A DNA stretch of 64,000 bases from Thelephora terrestris (lineage: Eukaryota > Basidiomycota > Agaricomycetes > Thelephorales > Thelephoraceae), in contig WIUZ02000020.1 in the NCBI GenBank assembly GCA_015956445.1, forward strand, positions 186,001 to 250,000, written 5' to 3'. Both the position numbers and the translations under genes were made by a program. Positions 10,759 to 27,699 of this stretch are shown in pieces; position 1 is the stretch's first letter; every line of letters begins with the position of its first letter. The notes beneath the pieces are model-generated. The model saw only the letters and a program-made list of their open reading frames with translations, made no database searches and was not told the DNA's origin.

Positions 10759-12512
10759 GCCACCCTCAGCTCACTTTCTCCATCGGTGTCCTCACTGTTT
10801 GTATACTTGGTTTATACCGGTATGTGCTTTTCCCCTCGAGTACACCCTCGTCGATGTCTTATGCGTCCCCAGTTTGGGCCCATGTGCCTTTATCTTCTTG
10901 TGAACCTCTACTTTTTAACCTATTCACTGTGCATCTGGCTGGCCGAAGTGGGTTTGGGCGTGTTCCATACCCGTTCCGCGTCTGCTACAGGCTCTATCTC
11001 TCACTATTATTTAATCGATCGCCTGCTCGATCTGTCACACCTGTGCACAATACCAACTCTGCACACCCCATCGTCCTCTATCGTCGCCAATCTGCAGCTT
11101 TTACAATCGCCGTTCAGTTTTGATGAACTGTCGGGCCGATGACATACGCTGGCGGCACTCCATTGTCGTGGAGACTGTGTTAACTGAAACGGTCACTTGG
11201 GAACGGGAATAGGTCCAAGTGGGAGACCGTCAGCATGGATATCTCCCTCCGCAACGTTCATGTGCAATCGGCCTCCATTTCCATTCTTCGCTCATCACTT
11301 TCTCGAGGGATCCCGCGCGCGACCGATGCAGGCCGGGATTTACCCACGTCCCTGTGCACCTGTCAAATCGGTGACCCGCAGGAAGCGCTGTGGGCAAAGA
11401 TTTGATCGCTGGGTGGCCAATTCCCACCCTTCGAGCCGTCGGAAGTCGATGTGGGCCACGGGATTTACAATGGACCCGCCTCCGTCGGTATCGGCCGCCG
11501 CGCGGGTTTTTTTTTCCGCTGCTATTGTTCACACAAACTCTCGCGTTTGAGATTGGAACTAAGAAGGCGGTGGCTTGAAAGAGGTCAAGTGCCCCTGATG
11601 GCTCACGCCACGATTTCTGTGAGTTTGAAAACGGAATGGTATGTGAGGGCCCTTACAAGACTGAATACTGATTATCACACGCCATTTGAGTACTGCGAGA
11701 GCCCCACTAGCGAATCACCTGTTCCTGCGGGGTTTGATCATTTGGGTGTGTGGGGGGCCTTCCTTTAAATCTTCGAAATGGCGCAGTTCCGGTGGATGAG
11801 TGGTTGATGTTGAGCAAATTTGAACGCGCCAAATCCACTTGCGTTGACTCGGAAGAGCCTGTTTTCATCGGCCGACCGACGGAGTTGCTTATCTATTGGC
11901 ATGGAACGCGTATGATCTAAGGGTGAACGAGGGATACGATCAATCACACTCCAGTAGCCAAACACAAAGCTCGTGATCTATCCTGAGAGGAGAGCCTCTG
12001 TTTAAGAGCCGAGAACCCTGCGTGATGATTCAAAGCAAACCTTGGGCGATTGCCTCACGAGGGCGGCTCACTCAATCGGTACTACATACCACGATCACGG
12101 AGGTGGCAGTGAACAGGAACGTTCCATCGGTTTCCTCGTGCCGGTGTTGAGGGTGCGTTGTGGAGGTATGTATCTCCCCAAGATTACGGATGAAACAGTT
12201 GTCCTTCCACGAGGACGCCATCTTTGTTTGCTGCAGACTTTGTGGGCTAGTCTTCGGGAATGTAGGTTTGCATCAGGACCCTAGGAACTAGGGCGGCCGG
12301 CGACTTCTGCAAAGAGCTCGCATCCGTACTGGAGGCGTTTCAGTTTCATCCTCGTGTGTCGGGATTCCGCCGTGATTGTGAGAGTTGCAGGTTATCAGTG
12401 CCTCACGTAACTTTGGCCATTATCCTGAGGATGTAGTTCCCGAATGTTGGGTACTCGATAATCTACTGCGTGTGAGGGCGATTGCACAAGGATTTGCTTA
12501 CGGCCTAGACGA
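10759..12512. other. Gene-free stretch, 1.75 kb
   Basis: This lies between the Pro/Ser-rich gene and the P-loop kinase gene, tail to tail. Open frames on both strands around 11200-11550 lack family motifs and look like chance frames in GC-rich DNA. No repeat, RNA gene or mobile element was recognised. Confidence 0.45.
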
Positions 12513-13358
12513 CTAGACGGTATGAATCATCTCCTGGACTTCCTTGACCCAGTCTTCGAGCTCCCCACCCCATCCACCTAACCTACGGGTCTTGGCTCTT
12601 AGCTCCTCGTTCAGCATGTCCGCCTGCAGGCGTCGCCGGCAGATATCGTGGCGGGTCCAGCACCACCACAGGATGCTTTTCTCTCCGAGAGTGAAGACGT
12701 CCCTCCACGATTCGTCGCATCCTGGACTACATGGTTTCCTGTACCCCACCAGTCGGCCGAAGGTCCTTAAACATATCCTTGGGAAGTACAGGATAAACGG
12801 CGGGTCTAACCCTAAAAGGCCCAATTAACGAGGGAAAATACTACTGCGGAACGCCGTGGAACATACAGATGATGTCAGTGGTGTTGTCTCTCACGAGGGT
12901 TCCGAGCTTCGAGACGTAGCTACCGTCGATGACCCAACCGGTCTCCGCGTTCTCGTCAAGCTTTTCTTGAACTTTCGTACGGAATTCCTCTGTGGGAAGG
13001 GCTCTCCAGTTTGGTTCCCAGTGAATGGTATCCAAGCAGATGTGTGGTAGGTTCAGCAGCTGAGAGAGTATAGCACCCAGCGTGGTCTGTTGCCACGTAA
13101 CGAAAGATTGGGTCAATATTGCGGGTCAAACCGTCAGGGTTTCACCCATAACGCGATCTCTTACCTTTCCAGTCCCTGCGTACGCAAATGACAGTAACCG
13201 CGCAAACGGAAGGGATCAGAGTTCATTCGCTCCGATTTTTGCGTCAAATATATGCGTGGCAGCAACGTACCGCTGTTGCCCACGATCAAGATTTTGTACC
13301 TCCCAGTTCCATCACCAATCAGTGGTTTCGGATGAGCTGCGGAAGGTACGTCAGGCAT
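12513..13358 (-). CDS. P-loop NTPase (adenylate-kinase-like / topology-modulation type)
   Basis: Four exons read on the minus strand, 13358-13271, 13175-13165, 13086-12867 and 12811-12513, giving 206 codons in perfect phase. The Walker A loop GNSGTGKT is assembled from three exons: the first gives GNS plus one base, the 11-nt exon gives GTGK, and the third begins TTLGAILSQLLNLPHICLDT. Downstream motifs are HWEPNW, GWVIDGSY, TDIIWLDPPFILYFPRICLR, and a Trp/Arg-rich tail with KSILWWCW. This order matches small P-loop kinases annotated as adenylate kinase or DNA topology modulation (FlaR-like) proteins; the true substrate is not established for the group. ATG 13358 is the only in-frame Met in the first exon. 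Confidence 0.87.
13165..13175 (-). other. 11-nt microexon encoding the Walker A core
   Basis: On the minus strand the 11 bases GGACTGGAAAG are preceded by cag and followed by gtaaga. Joined to the flanking exons they complete GNSGTGKT; without them the P-loop lacks its Gly-Lys and the frame shifts. The splice signals are seen directly and the function follows from the Walker A consensus. Confidence 0.85.
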
Positions 13359-13599
13359 GATGGTGGTCAAGCCGTTGGAAGTAGTGAGGACATGCTGGTC
13401 GTCCTCGAGGCTTGAATATGTGTATCTTGAGTCACAACTTTGATCGATGGTCAACGCTTCCGAAGCTTGAGCGCTTTAGTTGCCTTCCATTCAGTGCGAC
13501 CCCCGAGTGAGCCTCCCGTGGGGTAATCCCGTTCGTGTCTTCGAAATTTTGGGAGACCAGAGTAAGGTGCGGAAGTTCATGTAATGTAGGTCACTTATA

Positions 13600-14190
13600 G
13601 CAATGGTGAAATCCGCTAGTAGTCACGTACCATTTAGCGATGTCCTGTGGGCGACGGCTCGGAAGAGTTCCATGTCAGCTGGGGTAAACGCGGACACTTA
13701 TGCCGTGAAGTCGGGGTCCAACATTGCCATTAGCCAGAGAATTCCCACCAGCGCTCAGTGGAGATGCGCTCCCACCTACCTTCCCACAGAACCGTCTCGA
13801 GGGGCGCTATCTCGGGAAGGCGGATTCTCGCGACGTGGGCAAAATCATTGTTCGATTGGTGATCTGACCTTTGGACGGAAGCTGTCATGATGCACATACC
13901 ACGATACAAACCTAAACCGAACAAGATGTACACAGCGAGAGGACCACTTCCAAGTTGCCTGAGGAACTGCAATTCCTCCGTCGTCTCTCGTGGTGGCTTT
14001 AGTCGAAAGCCATCTCCCCGGGCTTTCGACCAGCAAGTAAGGCGAGGTCCATGGAAAATTACTTCCTGGTTCACAGCGATTCGACTTGACCGGTTGTGAA
14101 TCAGCTTCCATTTGCGCGTCTGGGATTCTGCGCCAGATTCCTTGTCCATCATGCCGCGGTGGAACCGAGCATTCGGGGCCCGGTGTTCCA
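13600..14190 (-). pseudogene. Possible decayed small gene
   Basis: Minus-strand segments read like one conserved small protein but do not form an intact gene. One contains QLGSGPLAVYILFGLGLYRG, with a hydrophobic membrane-like helix, and continues to PLETVLWEGRWERIS. A second, in another frame, reads FTPADMELFRAVAHRTSLNG but has an in-frame TAA shortly before. The pattern of one membrane helix then a C-terminal helix resembles small mitochondrial membrane proteins, but I cannot name a family. It could also be an expressed gene whose introns I failed to place. Confidence 0.3.
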
Positions 14191-14409
14191 AGTAAGTATG
14201 TCACCGAGGGAGTAGTACACTGTTGCGCTAGCCCGAATAACGGGAACTATTCCACCCGCTCTATCTTCTGCGCCTGATAACCCGGAAATGGCATGTTTGT
14301 AGCAGGGTCCATACGTTGCGAAGACCGAGATTGGTTTCATGATGGTGTACGGTCCGGCAGGTGCCAGTGATCATGATCGGATCCATCATATACCTATCCG
14401 ATATTCAAC

Positions 14410-15473
14410 ATGAACGATATCGTGCGGACACCAGCTGATGCTACACATGTCACAGACGCAGATGAAGAGGTTCAGCGTTCGTGTGGTTTGTAACTTCGAG
14501 GGTCTAACAATAGCTATCGATCCTAGGTCTTCCTGCTGTATACCCGGTTGGCGGCGACTCCACCAACAGAGATGACGCAAGGTTTGGGCTACGTGGACTC
14601 ACGCAGCCCAATTTTGAACGTGAAAGTTGAGCTGGACTTGCCCGGTAACCCGCCTGCCTCACGAGGTAATCGTAAGGGGCGTTCGAGGAGCACCAAGTCT
14701 CAGAAAAGGAGCATGGTGATCGAAGTCGAGCTCGCCCAAGACCCTACTTCGCTCAGAAGTAGAAAGGGGGACACCGGAAGTGTGTTGTGGCGTGTCAGGT
14801 AAAATCATTTTCACCCTACCCTTTCAGCTCGGACTGAATGGAGATTAGCCTCGCATTTGCGAGCCTGGTCCTTCAGGAATATTACGCCCCACCTTGCGAT
14901 CCATTATTCAACAAGGACGTACTGTATCAGGCGCAAGTCTTGGAGCTTGGGTAAGTGCAGCAGGAGGACGTTCGAAATGTGTCCAACAAAGGAGCCAACA
15001 GGTCTGGAACTGGACTACTCTCCATCCTATTTTCTCCACTAGTCCATCGCTACACGGTGACGGACATCCCTGACCTTATCCCCCTCATAAGAAAGAACAT
15101 CTCAATGAACGTTCCCATAACGTCAACGTCGAATATCGTCGCCCAGGACCTCGACTGGATCACCCTCCAGTCCACACCTCCTGCACTCCGTGCCAAAGCA
15201 TTTTCGTTCGGGGTCATCGATCTCCTGCTCGTGGTGGACTGCGTTTACCACCCCAGTTTGGTGGGTCCGTTGGTCGAAACGATACGATACCTGACAACGC
15301 CGAGAAAAACGATTGTCCTTGTTGTCGTTGAGTTGAGGGCGGAAGATGTTGTGCGGGAATTCTTAGAGGCGTGGTTGCGAAGCGATTCGAGGTGGCGGAT
15401 TTTGAGTCTTGGGGAGCAGAGACTCGACTCTAGGTATGCTATGTGGATGGGCCAGATGCAAGAAGAGATTTAA
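14410..15473 (+). CDS. Family-16 protein methyltransferase (METTL21-like)
   Basis: A SAM-dependent seven-beta-strand methyltransferase, probably modifying lysine on a protein substrate. Exons 14410-14469, 14527-14798, 14849-14950 and 15002-15473 total 302 codons in frame. The N-terminus reads DADEEVFLLYTRL across the first junction, followed by GLGYVDSRSP. The family signature RKGDTGSVLWRVS comes next, then SAM motif I VLELGSGTGLLSI split by the last intron, and the post-motif block VVDCVYHPSLVGPLVETI. The first donor is gttcag, a weak but valid GT site supported by the reading frame. If that exon is wrong, the fallback start is ATG 14572. The substrate is unknown. Confidence 0.87.
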
Positions 15474-16073
15474 CAGTAGACCATTATTCTCTTTGCTTCG
15501 GTTATTCTTTCCTTCGCCGAGACCGGCACTCTATTGGATTCTTACGCAGCTTGAGGCCGCCAGAAAATCCTGCGGTGTTCCGTTCGCCGTAGTAGTTGAA
15601 GTAGCTTCTGATGTACAGGGCCCTCGATGTCGTCATTTGGTAGTAGCAAGCCCACCGTGGGGTGATTTTGTCATGTAGTAGTGTCAGAGGTGCAAACGAT
15701 ACGCTACTGTAACGCTATTCGGTTAGCACTCACTCCCTATGACCTCACGCCCGTTGAGGTTAGTAAGATGACATACAAGAAATCGGCAGACTTCCCTTAT
15801 GCTGCGTAGTTCATCAGCACTATCCAATGGGCATAGAACCTCAAGTCGGAGTCCGAGATGGAACGGCAAGCGTGGGGATTTCTTTGAAACGACCCAAAAG
15901 CACTCTTCCCCACCTCCAGTTTATGCGCTTTGGAAATTCAAATCGAGGCAGTTTGTAAACAGGAATCAGACGAACGCCTCCCTCATCCCGTGGAGGACTT
16001 GTAGTATTTTTACATTCTTTTACGTCGACCACTCCAATGCGTAGCTTTTTTTACCCACGGATACGCCGCTGAT
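15474..16073. other. Convergent intergenic region, 600 bp
   Basis: This lies between the 3' ends of the methyltransferase (plus) and the NTF2-like gene (minus). Nothing beyond presumed 3' untranslated sequence was recognised. Confidence 0.45.
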
Positions 16074-16629
16074 CTACTTTGCCTTTTGTGCCAGGGCGTG
16101 AACTCTGGTGCGCTTTTCAGGGTCCGAGAAATCCTTGAAATCGGCAATCTTGAGTACCCCATCTTCCTCGACGAGAGTGAGGATGACGAGTGAATCGTAG
16201 TCGAGCTCGGTGCCGTCGGCGGTCACTATGTCGGCTGTAGCCTGCGTCGTTGTTACTCGCTATGTTTTGGGATGACGCGACAGGCACATAGAGGGACGAA
16301 CGTGGAATATAACTTTCCCTGGGGCTTCAATCACTTCATGATAAGTAATCTAGAAGGGGCACAGTATTTCAGCTAGCGATCTTGATGGCGGTTTCCCGGC
16401 GTTGTAGTCGTACCTCAAGTTTGGTCAAGGAGGTCAATATAGGACCATACCTCTCAAAGTGCGCGTCCTTCGCCTCATCCGGGTGCTCGGTGATCTTGGG
16501 GAACGTCTGGAACTTAAAATCCTTTGAGATGAGCGGTTCGACGTTTTTAACATCTCGAGTGAGGTAGGCATCAATAAAATTCTTCACAGCCTTCAGCTGG
16601 GGGGTGGTAGGGTTGATGCCGCCGGACAT
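16074..16629 (-). CDS. SnoaL/NTF2-like small protein
   Basis: Three exons on the minus strand, 16629-16414, 16349-16302 and 16241-16074, give about 143 residues in frame. The sequence starts MSGGINPTTPQLKAVKNFID and continues with LISKDFKFQTFPK, KLEITYHEVIEAPGKVIFH, ATADIVTADGTELDYDSLVI and LKIADFKDFSDPEK. The helix-helix-then-sheet order and the final strand with a conserved KIADFKDF are typical of fungal SnoaL-like or NTF2-like proteins, whose cone-shaped fold serves as an enzyme or scaffold. No catalytic residue set is diagnostic, so the reaction cannot be assigned. There is no signal peptide, so it is probably cytosolic. Confidence 0.8.
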
Positions 16630-17807
16630 TCTGGATGCGAGGGCTTTGTGGTGGTTGAGTGTTAGTGGGTGTGGGGTGTGGTATGGGTTGGGGTCGCTCA
16701 GTTGCCCAGTGGCAGTAGCCTATAAAGGAATCCAAGTGTCGGCTGGGCCCGAATCGCCGTTTTCTGTGCGTGGATGTGAAAGACCCCAGACGCTCCAGCC
16801 TGATTGGAGCTCTCTCCGATATTCGGGCTCAGTTAAGGATAGCCCAGACGCTCCCGTAACCACATCCAGCTAGTACTTCCTGCGGAAGTCTATTGAGGTT
16901 GACCAAACCGCACCCCAAAATCGATGGGATTCCTTGATGCTCCAGAGCACGTCAGCGACGTGGGATCCCACCCTGGGATCGAGACCATGTGCCCCCTCCC
17001 GCACACATTTATCACCAAACGCCTGGAGCAACCGATAGTCAACACTGCAAGATTGGGCCCAATCTCCAGGAAGTGTTGCAACCGTGGGAATTCTTTAACA
17101 TAGGGTTCACTCAGGGCCACGTAGAATGGGTAGAATGGAGAGCTGAGAGTAGCTGAGGGGGCTGCTCACCTCTGGAAACTACGTTGAGAATGCCGGCATC
17201 TGGACATATATGTTATCGGGTGACGGGAAGGCCTTAGCTAACCAGATCAGCCGGACATGATGTGGGCTAGCGTGCAAACCGAACAATTGACGAATGTATG
17301 CTGGGCGCCTGGATGCAAGTTAATAGAGAATCCACCGTGTTCCGTGGTACGGTGGTTTGCGAACATCAACGCGTTTGCCGCGGCGTTTACCTCATCCCCT
17401 TCAATCCAATCATCCCAATGAGCCAGGTCGTTACGTCCCTCTGATAAGGAGGAAGGAGAAGTGGGGCTTCGATGAAGAATATTGCTTTCCCCAATCATGA
17501 GGCATAGCATGTAGCACTCGGTCTGAGCCCTTCAAACGACTGCCGAGGCTTCGAGGTACTGCATATCTACCACGCCTGAGAACTTCGAATTCGGAGGGGG
17601 CGCAGGAGTTGTCGCCGGCCAATGGCTGCAAAGAACGGATACCCTGTCCTGGATGTCCTGGAATGCGTCAACAACACGTCACAGGACGTTGCGAAGCGCC
17701 GTGCGTTCTTAGGTCAATCAATAAGGTTCGTAAGGGATTTACGACGCTTGGGTATAATTCTTCCGGGAAATAGTCCTACGTGGGTCATGTGAGTGGGCGG
17801 AGGTTAT
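16630..17807. other. Gene-free decaying stretch, 1.2 kb
   Basis: No intact gene is visible. The left part should include the promoter of the NTF2-like gene; gcctataaagg at about 16719-16729 is a candidate TATA element for minus- or plus-strand transcription. The right part may be the worn-down 3' end of the amidase pseudogene, but I could not match it to the family. Confidence 0.4.
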
Positions 17808-18900
17808 GATTATTTGGGAAAACAAGCAGTTGGAACGCCTATCCGTATCCCCGAGAGACTACCAGAGCCCAAAAAATCCGAGAGGACAGATTTTGATGCT
17901 TTTTCTCGGATCCTCTGGGTCGCGGCAGTCGGGTCTCGAGGGTCGTGGATATTCAGGTAATCTGGACACTCGCGGTAAGAAGGGCTCTTCGCTCGGTTTG
18001 AAAGAGGACACACCGAAAACTGATTCGGCGCTTTCTATATCCTTCGCAAGCACCCCGACGTAATCTAGGCTGTCCGGAAACGACACAACCCCCCACCTGC
18101 GTATGCGAATAAATTTAGTGGTCGAGTTGATCGAGAGTTCCGTGCATACCTATTCAATAACCCGTAAGAGGGCTTCAGTCCAACTACCCCGCAATATGAT
18201 GCAGGAAGGCGGATCGAACCACCGGTGTCAGCACCAAGTGCGCTGTTGAAAGGAATTAGGTCTGCACCATGTCCGTCGAAGAAAGTGCTTACTGACGCGT
18301 CACACAGTCCAGCAGCGGCAGTACCACCCGAGCTCCCTCCGGCGGAACGGCCCTCACTTTCACCGAATGGATTGATGACCGGTCCGTGGACGGAATACTT
18401 GTTTAACGAACCACGCAGGCGGTCGAAAAAAGTCGTAGGAGGGACAAGCTCTCACAACCTACCCCATTCCGAATTCATCGCAGTTCGTTTTTCCACCGAC
18501 CTGTGCCAGCCTGTGCCCCTGCGGAACGAAGTAGCTTTACAACAGTCGCGTCGTATGGGAGGAAAATTCTGCGTGATGTTAGGACCGGTTTGAGAGAGTA
18601 ACGAGATTCCGAGTGCACCTTTGAGCATCGGGGACGAACACGTCGTAGGCATGCCGGAGGTACATATATTATCCTTCACCGCGACAGTTATGCCTGACAA
18701 AGGACCACCTATGGAGGGCAGTCTTTGACTGGAATCGTTCGGAAGGTGTACGAAGGCATTGATCCGCGCATTCCGTGATTCAACAAGAGTTTTGTAGGTT
18801 CTGGCGGATGTGCGGGTGCAGCGTATCTGCATGAGCTGACACGGTGGAAACGGGAGCGCGGCTCGGCTTCCGCAGGCTTCCGCGTGATCGAGATCATTCG
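17808..18900 (-). pseudogene. GatA/HER2-type amidase pseudogene (mitochondrial Glu-tRNA amidotransferase A subunit)
   Basis: Minus-strand pieces follow the GatA/HER2 order closely: RTYKTLVESRNARINAFVHL, LSGITVAVKDNICTSGMPTT (catalytic Lys), [38 protein letters not shown], the amidase signature [12 protein letters not shown] (Ser), [40 protein letters not shown] and SGIRIGVPTACFP. The frame is broken at least three times: a one-base loss before YDATVV, a 10-bp tandem duplication (GGCACAGGCT/GGCACAGGTC) before KTNCDEF, and a shift after the VLAKDIESAE exon. One acceptor before the YSVHGP exon has lost its AG. The C-terminal third is not recognisable. In yeast HER2 charges mitochondrial Gln-tRNA, so a working copy is expected elsewhere. 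Confidence 0.82.
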
Positions 18901-19038
18901 GAATCCCACGACGAGCACACCGCGCAGGGCAAGTTTTGTGCATTTTCCATCTGTATTACCTCTCGCAACTGTGTCTATCTTGCCAATAGGCCATACGAGT
19001 AACGATTCCATTCTTGTCTCTGCGACCGTGCGTGCACG

Positions 19039-19929
19039 TCATTGCGCTGACCGCCTTCTTTCCCATGACCACGTGGCATGGTTTAGACGAGATAGTATGG
19101 TCCTGACATCGGGTCGTGCGCTGGCGTCAGTCAGCCAACACTGCTGAAGGATCTCCCACAACCCATCTGTGAAACTGAGGTTCTCCGCTCTGTCTGGTTC
19201 CTTCGGTCGGTAACCCTCCGTGATGGCATCCATAAGCCGCACTTGATTCGTGATTCCCCAGTAAGGTGACTTCCCTGAAAGCACCTGACAGTTCGTGAGT
19301 CCGAGAGCTCCGAGAACTTGGACAGTCACTTCCGGACACCAACCTCGTATACAACCATTCCGAGCGCGTAGCAGTCGGATTTCTTCGTCGGTCGGTCACC
19401 GCTTGCTCCAAACCGGCTTGGATCAAGTAATTCCGGACTCATCCATCGATGGGTCCCCCCGAGGACAGAGTTCGAAGAAGTATTAGCTCCAATGTTGTTG
19501 TGTTCTATAGTGACGATCGTCGAGAGGCCAAAATCCGCGAGGCAGGCACGGTGACTTTGATTGATGAGGATGTTCGCCTGGTCTCACTGTGAACGTTTGT
19601 GCATCCAATAAGTCATAGAATCGTACCCGTACCCCCTTCAAATCTCCGTGTACCATATTTAGGTTGTGCATGTACTCTAGACCAGTTGCAGCATCGTTTA
19701 GCTGCGTTGATCAGTTGCGGGTGTCTTCACATTCATAGCAAATGAGCCCATGACTCACCAGCTGGAGGCGGTTAACCTCTTTATGTGTCTTCACATACTC
19801 ATTGATGTTCCCCTGATCCATCCACTCCGATACCATCGCAAGCCGCTGACCCTTCAAATCCACACCAAGCAATGGCAGGATGTTGGGGTGTCGGAGATGT
19901 CTCCACGCGACAACCTCTCTACAAAATTC
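19039..19929 (-). CDS. TKL-type protein kinase, supported from alphaC region to C-terminus
   Basis: Minus-strand exons splice cleanly into a kinase domain lacking a visible N-lobe start: EFCREVVAWRHLRHPNILPL (alphaC and following strand), MVSEWMDQGNINEY (hinge), AATGLEYMHNLNMVHGDLKG (catalytic loop HGDLKGAN with the Asp), CLADFGLSTIV (DFG), GGTHRWMSPELLDP (activation segment), YALGMVVYEVLSGKSPYWG and a helical end with WLTDASARPDVRTIL. Exon boundaries at 19759, 19701 and later keep the frame. This is the common Agaricomycete TKL-like kinase pattern. The glycine-rich loop and beta3 lysine were not found upstream of 19929, so the gene may be truncated, degenerate, or have N-lobe exons I could not place. 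Confidence 0.72.
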
Positions 19930-21593
19930 CTGCAAACCCCATGGTCAGGAAATTCTCGAGGCACACCTTTTTTCCATAAACACGAACCATCAGTGGGATG
20001 TATCATCCGCCGCTTAATTGGCTTGCTGTTGGTCCCACAGTCCTCCTCGTACCCCTTCGACACTCCGAAAACGGACAACTGACTCTCGAGAAAGATAAAG
20101 TCCAGCTTCCCCCGGACCCCCTGGGATGCGCCCAACTCCATGATAATCACCACAGACTTGTCCATCTGTGCGGATCCGGGGGACGAGACTTCAACCGCGC
20201 CTCCGCAGTGAATATGGAGTTCGATGGCATATTAGCAGGAAAGGTCAGCCCACGAGGCCTTCGATTGTGTCTGTAGCTTGCTACGTCGTCGGAGATCCGC
20301 GCAGGGGTTGGCAAGATTCCTGGTATCCACCAGCACAGTAGGTCCGTTAACCGTGGCCACTTTTTAATCATAGATGCAACGAACAAGCCGAACACACCGT
20401 CCCTTCTGATTGACTTGTTGGTAGTTACGTAATTCTTCTCGTCCCCTTTCGATAGTTCGGAGGTAGACGACCTGCCACCGAGAGATATAAGACCCAGAGT
20501 CACTTCCCACAGGATGGGCCCATGTCGCCGACTTGAGATTCGGTTTCATCCCAGCAGATCCCAGCCCACGGGGCCCTTCCACGGCTTCGAAAGTGGTCAC
20601 GAGGGCGCGCTCCGACGAGGTGCGCATTGCCCAGGGCTTTTCGTGCAGCTTGTGGACACACTGTTACAGCTGTGAGAAGCTCTGCCACCTGGGATTTGTT
20701 TGTTCTTAACTTCCGACGGTAGCCAAGAGAAAAGGTTTCTCACCTACTTCTCCACTCAAATCCGCATTCTCAAGGGCAGCTACATATATACATCCAATTC
20801 CTCCCTTCCACAACGACGCTTTGCCCGAACTCGTGAGCACAGTACGGTGGTTTGCGAGGCCTCAGAAGTAGTACAATCACGCACTGCGGTCGTTCTCTGC
20901 CCAGGTCGTTTGGAGAGACAAAGTCATATCTGAGATAATGGATAGTTGCTACCGCCTTGGGGACACGTCGAGTATCTAGGACAGTCACTAGATGCAGTTG
21001 GTAACTTCAGCCTCGCCAAGGATGGATTTCCAATAACGCGGTTCCTTAGTACGGTTGAGAGTGTGAGGAAGTTGTGCAGTTGACGAGTACGTGGTGAAAA
21101 TTCCGTAGACGTCGGTGAACGCTTGAGGTGGAGATTGGACAGCGAGCAGGCTCTCTGGATTTGATAACTGTGCCATTCGTTACGCAGCTTGCATTTCCAA
21201 GATACAGTTGAAATCGGACGGAGATCACGCCTGAGGCCAATCAGCTGAGCGCTCTCCGCGGTGTGCCGTCCCACGGCAGCCCCGGTTTGATCTCCGTCCG
21301 ATTTTTGGCGCTGTTTATACATCGTAATGTAAACGAAAGGTGAATCCTAGAAACAATGCATGTCCGTTTGGTCCCTACGTCGACTACTCTCACATCCACG
21401 GGGCTGGCTTCAGCACCTCCAACCTCATTCCTACCATTGACAGCTACATCAAACGGGGGAACATGACTCATGTTTGTAATCAGTTTGGATTACTAACGGT
21501 CATCTTTTGATCGGGCGCTGGTATTTCGTAAATACTATAAGAGCTCTCAACTCTCGCGCAGACGCGTCTGTCCCTTTCTCCGTCGCGTTCTCT
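19930..21593. other. Unassigned stretch upstream of the kinase and ABC transporter
   Basis: On the minus strand this should hold the kinase N-lobe and promoter, but no glycine loop or VAIK-type motif was found. Minus-strand frames at 20147-20690 are open without known motifs. The last 100 bp before 21594 are the transporter promoter. Confidence 0.4.
21536..21542 (+). promoter_or_regulatory. TATA-like element of the ABC transporter gene
   Basis: TATAAGA lies 52 bp upstream of the ATG at 21594, a plausible distance for a short leader. It is inferred from position and consensus only. Confidence 0.4.
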
Positions 21594-27492
<5,899 letters not shown>

Positions 27493-27699
27493 GGACTATA
27501 GATTATGTTTTCTATATGTCAGTAGAACCTTGCGCGCAAAACGAGAGAGATAATTTTGGCTGATCGAATCGGGGACACCGGTTGCTAGTCACAAGTCGGT
27601 GATCAGACCTTTACACTCCATGATCGTGCAGCGTTACTGTAACAATGACCTACAGAACATTCTCGCGAAGTTCTCCCGAATTCTTCTTCTTTGACCTTG

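Noticed and set aside
11197-11578. Overlapping open frames on both strands, about 100-117 residues
   Set aside because: No family motif, biased composition, and open on both strands at once, as expected for GC-rich noncoding DNA.
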